A model generated the notes under the pieces. It was given only the letters and a program-made list of their open reading frames with translations. It had not been told where the DNA came from and made no database searches. Both the position numbers and the translations under genes were made by a program. A stretch of 27,845 bases of DNA from a virus, in IMG/VR virus record IMGVR_UViG_3300006737_000144, positions 1 to 27,845 of that record, one strand, 5' to 3'. The first letter of the stretch is position 1, and every line of letters starts with the position of its first letter. Below are positions 23,540-27,845 of this stretch, piece after piece.

Positions 23540-23952
23540 TAGATCATCCTCATATCTTCTTTAAGTAATCCATAGACCAGGGCATCTTCATTACCGAAAT
23601 ACCGCCTTAATCTACCTTCTTGTTTAAATCCCACTCCACTAATTAACTTGCGGGATCGTAAATTACTCTCATTACACATCGCGGAAACACGCTTTACTTT
23701 CATTGTCTCAAAACAATAATCAAACATCTGCTTAAAATAGCGACGTTGAAAAATTTTCGGGTTTTCACTTACGCAATACATATGCACATCGTTTCCTGTG
23801 TACTCAGAAAAAACAAATGCGCCTACTATCTCACCATTATGTCTAAATCCGTAGGCTTGCGCTGCATCCTCACCCTGGATCTTATCCAGCAGCAGCCGAT
23901 CTTTTAGCCATTGAATAAACGGTTTTGGATCATTAGTAGTTAGTGTTACCAC
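23539..23952 (-). CDS. GNAT-family N-acetyltransferase-like protein (137 aa)
   Basis: GNAT-fold protein. Visible motifs are YGFRHNGEIVGAFVFSEYTG (the central strand pair), a helix around YFKQMFDYCFETMKVKRVSA, then NESNLRSRKLISGVGFKQEG with R-R-Y-F and a closing strand (ALVYGLLKED), as in RimJ/RimL-like acetyltransferases. The GTG at 23952 is the likely start, since AAGGGG lies 7 nt before it. The gene overlaps the 76-aa Pro-rich gene by 20 nt. The substrate is unknown: it could modify a host protein or be a structural relative without activity. It is a different gene from the gp13-like GNAT at 15423-15881. Confidence 0.8.
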   Translation of the reverse strand: MVTLTTNDPKPFIQWLKDRLLLDKIQGEDAAQAYGFRHNGEIVGAFVFSEYTGNDVHMYCVSENPKIFQRRYFKQMFDYCFETMKVKRVSAMCNESNLRSRKLISGVGFKQEGRLRRYFGNEDALVYGLLKEDMRMI

Positions 23953-24163
23953 TTAATAACCCCTTACCAGTCGATACCGTCGTTGTGTCCTTCCCTAAAC
24001 CCTGGGGACCAGTTAAGACCGTTTGCTTTGGACCCACCTTATTCGGATCGCGCATCTTCTTCTGCGTTTGTATCTTAATTGTTTTCTCTGGTTTTATCGC
24101 CTTCACAGGAACAGGAGGTGGTGGCGGTGGAACTGGTGGCATTTGTGGTGCGTTTTTGCTCAT
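23933..24163 (-). CDS. Pro-rich small protein A, after terminase (76 aa)
   Basis: Unknown function. Residues about 8-20 are a near-polyproline tract (PPVPPPPPPVPV), followed by a Lys-rich part (KPEKTIKIQTQKKMRDPNK). The C-terminal part, QTVLTGPQGLGKDTTT and then GLLSG, matches in pattern the 96-aa protein at 23249-23539. The ATG overlaps the terminase stop by 4 nt (ATGA). GPQGLGKDTTT superficially resembles a P-loop, but the spacing and context do not fit an ATPase. It is probably a disordered minor protein linked to head assembly, by location only. Confidence 0.65.
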   Translation of the reverse strand: MSKNAPQMPPVPPPPPPVPVKAIKPEKTIKIQTQKKMRDPNKVGPKQTVLTGPQGLGKDTTTVSTGKGLLSGNTNY

Positions 24164-25443
24164 GCTACAAAACTTCCTAATGGATTATAATCATTGTCTG
24201 CCATCTGTTGTGGAGGAGAAATAGAAACATCATATTCCTTATGTCCTACCGCAAGATATCGAAAGCAGTCGGCAAAGTGTGACGACCAATCGTGAACTGG
24301 TGTCGATCTAAAAACTCTATTCTTTTCATTATATTGTCGATGATAGTGTCTAAGCGCATCGAGCAATTGCTTACAATTCGTATGATCAAACCAGCAGCGA
24401 CTAAAAAACATCTTCGCTGCATGTATACCATCCTCTAAAGGCAGCTTCGGAACCACACGAAAGTTTAGTCCCAAATCATAGGCAATCTCTCTCCTGCTCT
24501 TTCCTGTACCTAACTCACGCACCTCAATATCATGCGGCGCATTATGCGTTCCGTATAAATACCCTTTTTGATCTAAAACACGACAATAATGCGGTAAACC
24601 TTCACCCCTGTTTTCATAGCAATCAATCACCTGGATAGAACGACCAACCGTCTGTGTGAAAATTATAACACTACTATCGCCAACTCCTAGATCCCACCAG
24701 GTATCGACCCTGTGGTTTTCATCGTAGGGAACAGAAGAGATATGTCCCTTCTCCATTATATTTTCTATTTCTTTTCCGTATATCGCGCCAGCGACATTCG
24801 CGGTCCAGCTACATTCAAATTCCTGGGCGAACTGATCCTTAGACATCGCCGTCTTAGCACTCTCAATTTCTTCATCGTCCAATATGCCTGTCTCAGATGC
24901 CTTATACATCTTCGTAAACCAGGTCTTATCCGCTTTAGCAGCTTCATAGAGCTCATAGAAAGCCGACATCCCTCTTGGTGTCCCCACCACTATACCATAG
25001 CCCTTCCTATCTGATAGAGCAGGTCTTATGACCTCTGGGAACATACTCTCTGGCATATCCGAATATTCGTCCATCACGCAGCCATCTAAATAAAGTCCAC
25101 GCAAGTTCTGAAAATTTTCACCAGACAATAACATTATCCTCGCGCCATTAGGTAAATCACAACGCAATTCAGTTTCGTGAAACCTAACATTCGGTATAGC
25201 ACCTGCGAATTGTTTCAAATAATCCCAAGCAATCATTTTCGCCTGGCGATAGGTGGGTGCTATATAGGCATATCTAGGATTATCTTTTGTATTGAGAATA
25301 GCATCCCGCAACAAATGATTAATCGCCATTACCGTCTTTCCGAACCGACGGTGCATTACCAGGACGGACCATCTTTGCTTTTGCAGATCCGCGTGCAGCT
25401 TCTTTTGTAGATCCCTTGGCTTGTACGGTATCTTTATTTCCAT
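24160..25443 (-). CDS. Terminase large subunit (427 aa)
   Basis: DNA-packaging motor ATPase and headful or site-specific nuclease. The start was set at the ATG at 25443 (MEIKIPYKPRDLQ); the frame is open 12 codons further but the family starts here. Motifs: a Walker A variant HRRFGKT at residues 31-37, Walker B GCVMDE with D125-E126, the coupling motif GTPRG at 154-158, and the nuclease domain opening with WWDLGVGDSSV (D251, D256). It is smaller than T7 gp19 (586 aa), and the arrangement is closer to marine-phage terminases than to T7. A C-terminal HDWSSHFADCFRYL segment completes the nuclease. The gene overlaps the Pro-rich gene by ATGA. Confidence 0.92.
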   Translation of the reverse strand: MEIKIPYKPRDLQKKLHADLQKQRWSVLVMHRRFGKTVMAINHLLRDAILNTKDNPRYAYIAPTYRQAKMIAWDYLKQFAGAIPNVRFHETELRCDLPNGARIMLLSGENFQNLRGLYLDGCVMDEYSDMPESMFPEVIRPALSDRKGYGIVVGTPRGMSAFYELYEAAKADKTWFTKMYKASETGILDDEEIESAKTAMSKDQFAQEFECSWTANVAGAIYGKEIENIMEKGHISSVPYDENHRVDTWWDLGVGDSSVIIFTQTVGRSIQVIDCYENRGEGLPHYCRVLDQKGYLYGTHNAPHDIEVRELGTGKSRREIAYDLGLNFRVVPKLPLEDGIHAAKMFFSRCWFDHTNCKQLLDALRHYHRQYNEKNRVFRSTPVHDWSSHFADCFRYLAVGHKEYDVSISPPQQMADNDYNPLGSFVA

Positions 25444-25549
25444 GTTTCTCGTATTCCTGTCTGAATCGAAGCAAATCAAGTTCTCGCTTAATCCGCTTGT
25501 TCTGCTGGTTCTTACTATATGTCTCAGACATTGTGTGTGTGTTAGACAC
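25319..25549 (-). CDS. Small charged protein overlapping the terminase start (76 aa)
   Basis: Possible gene in a different frame from the terminase. The upstream part (NKRIKRELDLLRFRQEYEKHG) looks like a genuine charged helix and lies before the terminase ATG; the rest is Lys/Gly/Ala-rich and read across the first 125 nt of the terminase gene. The first codon is GTG at 25549, and an ATG follows at 25531. Neither has a clear ribosome binding site. The tail could be a by-product of an open frame, with the true product ending by some other route. I recall small genes at this place in related phages but cannot confirm homology. Confidence 0.4.
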   Translation of the reverse strand: MSNTHTMSETYSKNQQNKRIKRELDLLRFRQEYEKHGNKDTVQAKGSTKEAARGSAKAKMVRPGNAPSVRKDGNGD

Positions 25550-25783
25550 TCTTGTGTTTGGTTATATACGTTATAGCAATGGCGACCCGATTTTGGGGGG
25601 TAAGGGGGTCATAAAAACCCTGGAAAACCTATGTCGTAGGTTAGATACCTACCTCCACTCTCAATGAAAACAAAGACTTACGCTAGTCGTCGCCAATTCT
25701 GTCGCCAAAACCAGCATCAAATTACAAAATCAAGCCAGGCTGGGGTCGCGTGCGTGACCGACGACACTCGCAATGCAGCAGCA
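25550..25783. other. Non-coding gap between terminase subunits, candidate packaging or control site
   Basis: No gene is seen here. The gap holds a perfect 6-bp inverted repeat (AACCTA 25626-25631, 5-nt loop, TAGGTT 25637-25642), a direct repeat GTCGCCAA at 25689-25696 and 25701-25708 (12 bp apart), its core in inverse orientation at 25581-25586 (GGCGAC), and two G-runs at 25595-25600 and 25604-25608. On the minus strand TGC followed by TATAAC, just after the gap's G-runs, resembles an extended -10. A terminase binding (pac or cos) region is plausible but not shown. Confidence 0.4.
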
Positions 25784-26176
25784 CTATTCATTCCATGATA
25801 ACTGTATTGTCCCCGACACAGTAGGAGAAGTATCATTCGGGTTATTCCTTATCCCGCCTAACGGTTGCAACTGTCGCTTCCTCTTATCCAGCGCATCTAC
25901 CTTTAATCGCTTATACTGCACAGTAGCCATAGCAATCTTAGGATCATCGGGCAGCGGTTCATTAATGATATCCATGATCTTATCATCGATGTCCTCACCT
26001 TGTATCGCTCTGGCTTTGCTATACTTATCCCAGGCATCAGCATCCTTTTGAACATGCCTATAGATTGTCCTCTTGTTGGGAAGATGATCAGCACTATCAC
26101 AGATCTGTGCTAAACTCTCACCATCGATCAACCTATTGCAGATCTCATCCATATGCTTCTGTGTTACTTTTGACAT
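25784..26176 (-). CDS. Terminase small subunit, Sf6-type helix-turn-helix (130 aa)
   Basis: DNA-recognition subunit of terminase. The N-terminal 60 residues carry the expected helix-turn-helix pattern: MDEICNRLIDGESLAQICDS, then LPNKRTIYRHVQKDADAWDK. A linking helix follows (YSKARAIQGEDIDDKIMDII), then VQYKRLKVDALDKRKRQLQP, which corresponds to the oligomerisation region of the Sf6 terminase small subunit-like family. The length is normal for the family. It lies 6 nt after the zinc-ribbon gene and 341 nt before the large subunit ATG. Its binding site may be in the gap that follows. Confidence 0.85.
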   Translation of the reverse strand: MSKVTQKHMDEICNRLIDGESLAQICDSADHLPNKRTIYRHVQKDADAWDKYSKARAIQGEDIDDKIMDIINEPLPDDPKIAMATVQYKRLKVDALDKRKRQLQPLGGIRNNPNDTSPTVSGTIQLSWNE

Positions 26177-26182
26177 AACTAC

Positions 26183-26368
26183 TTATAGCCTTTTCTCTTC
26201 TTCTTCTTCATTCTTATGATCCTCATGTTCTAAGTCTGGTAAATGAACCTCAACGTATGATTTACAATTAGGACAAGATAAGTTTGTTGTAATCAACCAA
26301 CCTTCACCGTCCTCACAATCGTGATCTCCACCCCATATTAATTCTGTATTACAATGCCAGCATTTCAT
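26183..26368 (-). CDS. Small zinc-ribbon-like protein (61 aa)
   Basis: Two CxxC pairs, C3/C6 (CWHC) and C32/C35 (CPNC), form a zinc-ribbon pattern; an extra Cys is at 18. Between them is GGDHDCEDGEGWLITTNLS, and the end is very acidic (HEDHKNEEEEEKRL). Nearly identical short proteins starting MKCWHCNTELIWGGDHD are common in marine phages, from memory, but their role is unknown. The ATG overlaps the preceding 59-aa gene stop by 4 nt (ATGA). A structural zinc and protein or nucleic-acid binding are likely. Confidence 0.75.
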   Translation of the reverse strand: MKCWHCNTELIWGGDHDCEDGEGWLITTNLSCPNCKSYVEVHLPDLEHEDHKNEEEEEKRL

Positions 26369-26544
26369 TTATCAATAACCTTCGGCTTACAATAAGCCGT
26401 GTAATAGTTGCTGCTCTGATTATTCCCTGCTCTGTTAATCTCTTGTGCATACCAACTGCATCGCTGCAAACTAGGATATTCCATCTGTTCATCTACGACC
26501 TTAGAGTTTTCAAGAATAACCAGCACAAATATCAATGTTTTCAT
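26365..26544 (-). CDS. Small protein with N-terminal hydrophobic helix (59 aa)
   Basis: Short gene starting MKTLIFVLVILENSKVVDEQ and ending in YYTAYCKPKVIDK. The hydrophobic start is followed within a dozen residues by polar sequence, so it may be a short signal or simply a buried strand. A pattern of SLQRCSWYAQEINRAG then AYCKP, with two cysteines that could pair outside the cytoplasm, recurs in short marine-phage proteins, from memory. It is coupled to the zinc-ribbon gene by ATGA. It is the first gene after the promoter near 26655. Function unknown. Confidence 0.65.
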   Translation of the reverse strand: MKTLIFVLVILENSKVVDEQMEYPSLQRCSWYAQEINRAGNNQSSNYYTAYCKPKVIDK

Positions 26545-26729
26545 TTGAAAATGGTGGTCCCCGAAATCATTCTTTGCGAGGATGAAAGAGGACCATAAGT
26601 TTATTTTGGAAGGATATTATGAAATGAAAAAACATGTCGTAGTTCCGACATTATACCAAATATACGATCCTTCTTATGACATTCATAACACAATTTTCAA
26701 AGTTAATGAAATTTCCCTGTCGGTTTCTG
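26545..26729 (-). promoter_or_regulatory. Leader region upstream of the small-gene/terminase operon
   Basis: This 185-nt gap holds no convincing gene. It contains the extended -10 promoter and palindrome listed separately, and downstream of them a 6-bp inverted repeat (TGGTCC 26555-26560 with GGACCA 26590-26595) that could fold in the leader RNA just before the 59-aa gene. The open frame on the plus strand here looks like chance. Confidence 0.5.
26634..26658 (-). promoter_or_regulatory. Extended -10 promoter with overlapping palindrome
   Basis: On the minus strand TGG-TATAAT (26658-26650) is a perfect extended -10 element. No good -35 lies 17 nt upstream. Directly overlapping its last two bases is an inverted repeat, ATGTCG and CGACAT (26651-26646 and 26639-26634) with a 6-nt loop, covering the expected start of transcription. 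This looks like an operator for a repressor or activator. Confidence 0.55.
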
Positions 26730-27146
26730 TCACAACTTATAATACAACCGTATCAAAGCATCAGTATAACGTCGTCTGACTGTCCTGTGATCTATGCGTA
26801 ATTTCCTGCCAATTGCTGACCATCGAGGTCCACGATCATTGAACGCTGCGCTATGCGCTACTGCCCATATCAGTCTCTTTTCGTCTGCTTCCATATTAAG
26901 ATCGTTAAGTATATCCATAGCAAACTCGAACCTGGTGATCTGTTGCGGAGTTGCTTTTGGTAACGAAGGTGCGAAATCATGCCAGCCATAACTTTCCCAG
27001 GTTTTTACATAATCGACCCAGCTAGACATCTTCTGCTTACGAATAGCTGGTGGTAACTTACGCTCTGTCTCTGCTGCTTCCAAAAACAATGCATCTAGCT
27101 GCTTCATATCACGCAATCTAGGGTCGCTTTTTTCTCTGACACTCAT
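26730..27146 (-). CDS. DUF6362-like helix-turn-helix protein (138 aa)
   Basis: Probable DNA-binding regulator. It resembles the DUF6362 family: AAETERKLPPAIRKQKMSSW, then WESYGWHDFAPSLPKATPQQ, an ITRFEFAMDIL helix, EKRLIWAVAHSAAF and a C-terminal helix-turn-helix, RWSAIGRKLRIDHRTVRRRY. These marks are in the family's usual order and length. DUF6362 proteins are found in phages and prophages, often beside terminase or nuclease genes, with no settled function. The start lies downstream of a strong promoter and two copies of an inverted TGCTTAG motif, which could be its own operator (inference). Confidence 0.75.
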   Translation of the reverse strand: MSVREKSDPRLRDMKQLDALFLEAAETERKLPPAIRKQKMSSWVDYVKTWESYGWHDFAPSLPKATPQQITRFEFAMDILNDLNMEADEKRLIWAVAHSAAFNDRGPRWSAIGRKLRIDHRTVRRRYTDALIRLYYKL

Positions 27147-27218
27147 TGCTTAGCACTACTTACTAAGCACGATTTGCGTGTATTGTTTATAGATACTTGT
27201 TTTGTGTGCTTAGCTAAG
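27147..27218. repeat. TGCTTAG inverted and direct repeats before the HTH gene
   Basis: TGCTTAG occurs at 27147-27153 and 27207-27213, and its complement CTAAGCA at 27163-27169. The first and third form a 7-bp inverted repeat with a 9-nt loop next to the gene start, and the copy at 27207 extends into a perfect 10-bp palindrome (CTTAGCTAAG, 27209-27218). All lie between the promoter and the HTH start. An ATG at 27235 begins a 30-codon open frame through this segment, with its Shine-Dalgarno too close to be convincing. Confidence 0.6.
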
Positions 27219-27247
27219 AGTGCATTGCTATGCATACTCCTTCGTCG

Positions 27248-27277
27248 ATTGTAACGATCACCTAAAATTACTGTCAA
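27248..27277 (-). promoter_or_regulatory. Sigma70-like promoter upstream of the HTH gene
   Basis: TTGACA (27277-27272) matches the -35 consensus perfectly and TACAAT (27253-27248) matches the -10 at five of six bases, with an 18-nt spacer. Transcription would begin near 27241, about 95 nt before the HTH start. It is the best promoter in the window and would serve the packaging and head genes. GCACAGGA is repeated at 27298-27305 and 27322-27329, just upstream. Confidence 0.7.
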
Positions 27278-27329
27278 TAGCAAATATTCACGTTTGGCAC
27301 AGGACAGAACTATACGGTACAGCACAGGA

Positions 27330-27506
27330 TCAAATACCTAATATTTTTTTAATCCACCGTCGCCACCTGGGCAAAAATGGGTACTCATGCCAGAAGGATT
27401 GCTTGAACAATTCATCATCTCTGCTGCCATTGTCTTTAAGATAATCCAACGGCTGCTCGACGGTTCCGAATTCTTTTTCTTTGTCTGATTTCGTTTTTCG
27501 TGGCAT
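27330..27506 (-). CDS. Small basic protein of unknown function (58 aa)
   Basis: The likely start is the ATG at 27506 (MPRKTKSDKEKEFG), preceded by AAGGGAAG; the frame is open further upstream, but those starts have weaker sites and lie deeper in the nuclease gene. The protein is polar at the N-terminus and ends in an aromatic, basic amphipathic stretch (WHEYPFLPRWRRWIKKILGI). It overlaps the nuclease 3' end by 71 nt in another frame. No family is recognised. The amphipathic end could bind membrane or protein. Confidence 0.5.
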   Translation of the reverse strand: MPRKTKSDKEKEFGTVEQPLDYLKDNGSRDDELFKQSFWHEYPFLPRWRRWIKKILGI

Positions 27507-27843
27507 CGACTTCCCTTTCATACATTTGTTCCGCTTGCACCATTCCCCTGGCATATCCATTGTCCGTTAACTCAATCCCTGGCTTCACACCGTCCAAAAA
27601 TGCCTGTACATCCTGTAGTGACCTGCAAATGGCATATTCACACCCTAAATCCACTATTCGGCTTCCTACGTCCTTCTGCTGCTCTGTAGGATAATTCCCT
27701 GGTTGCTTGAGCTCGATAAACAATGGTTTTGTATTCGGCAGCAGTATCATCAGATCTGGAAATCCCTTCAACACACCCATTAACTTCTGTTTGTGAAAAT
27801 ATTGGACCTTATGATTGCCTTCATTCGGCGAATGATGGACCAA
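27436..27843 (-). CDS. VRR-NUC-type nuclease, cut by the window edge (at least 135 aa)
   Basis: Phage VRR-NUC endonuclease of the PD-(D/E)xK fold. The catalytic signature is visible: GFPDLMIL (D30 of this fragment), then FIELK (E44, K46), followed by PTEQQ, as in the family. The N-terminus HHSPNEG is the usual start of the core, so the TTG at 27843 is probably not the true start and the gene continues beyond 27845. After the core the protein has an extra 45 residues (MYEREVDATKNEIRQRKRIR). In phages such enzymes are stand-alone nucleases, possibly for DNA processing during replication or packaging. Confidence 0.85.
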   Translation of the reverse strand: MVHHSPNEGNHKVQYFHKQKLMGVLKGFPDLMILLPNTKPLFIELKQPGNYPTEQQKDVGSRIVDLGCEYAICRSLQDVQAFLDGVKPGIELTDNGYARGMVQAEQMYEREVDATKNEIRQRKRIRNRRAAVGLS

Positions 27844-27845
27844 AC

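Noticed and set aside
23933-24163. P-loop ATPase call for the GPQGLGKDTTT segment
   Set aside because: The spacing does not match a Walker A loop in a folded ATPase, there is no Walker B, and the protein is short and disordered in appearance.
26582-26779. 65-codon open frame on the plus strand
   Set aside because: It is the only plus-strand candidate in a gap, runs across the promoter and the end of the DUF6362-like gene, shows no recognisable domain, and opposes all other transcription.
27143-27325. 60-codon minus-strand frame before the DUF6362-like gene
   Set aside because: It would span the predicted promoter and the repeat cluster, and its sequence (MLYRIVLSCAKREYLLLTVI) has no family look. 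A shorter 30-codon leader from 27235 is only barely possible.
1-27845. tRNA genes, integrase or attachment sites
   Set aside because: I looked for a cloverleaf-like segment and a recombinase and found neither; nothing points to a temperate lifestyle in this window.

Overview
The window is the structural and packaging half of a short-tailed, T7-like double-stranded DNA phage. Every convincing gene is on the minus strand, so transcription runs from base 27845 down to base 1. The set of a T7-type portal, tail tubular proteins A and B, gp13/gp14-like internal virion proteins, very large ejection-type proteins and a fibre with a T7-type N-terminal domain indicates a podovirus. No tape-measure, sheath or tail-tube gene is present. 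The AT-leaning composition and several small genes that I recognise from uncultured marine phages suggest a marine bacterial host, perhaps an alphaproteobacterium. That host call is inference, because nothing in the window names a host.

Layout in transcription order: (1) 27845-26180 holds the end of a VRR-NUC-type nuclease, a 58-aa basic protein, a strong sigma70-like promoter, a DUF6362-like helix-turn-helix gene, a second promoter with an overlapping palindrome, and two small genes, one of them a zinc ribbon. (2) 26176-21430 holds the terminase small subunit, a 234-nt gap with repeats and a hairpin, the terminase large subunit, two similar Pro-rich small proteins on either side of a GNAT-like protein, the portal and a Bbp19-like protein. 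(3) 21436-19073 holds the scaffold, a leader with hairpins and a promoter, the major capsid protein, a decoration-like protein and a textbook intrinsic terminator. (4) 19059-5954 holds the tail tubular proteins A and B, the gp13-, gp14- and gp15-like proteins, and two giant proteins (1368 and 1007 aa) separated by a second intrinsic terminator. (5) 5937-1572 holds the main tail fibre, two further fibre-like proteins with a shared shaft motif, and a small protein between them. (6) 1556-38 is a probable lysis cassette of small membrane proteins, including an XhlA-like protein, a pair of genes overlapping in two frames, an EF-hand membrane protein and a 3TM-type holin. No endolysin is visible.

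Genes are packed tightly, with many ATGA or TAATG stop/start overlaps that imply translational coupling. The gene order (terminase, portal, scaffold, capsid, tail, internal proteins, fibres, lysis) differs from T7, where terminase comes last. Replication genes and any phage RNA polymerase must lie outside the window. The most interesting points are the two-frame small genes in the lysis cassette, the EF-hand membrane protein beside the holin, the two giant proteins split by a terminator that sits almost on the ribosome binding site, the extra domains in the tail nozzle protein, and the two compact regulatory regions near the right end.
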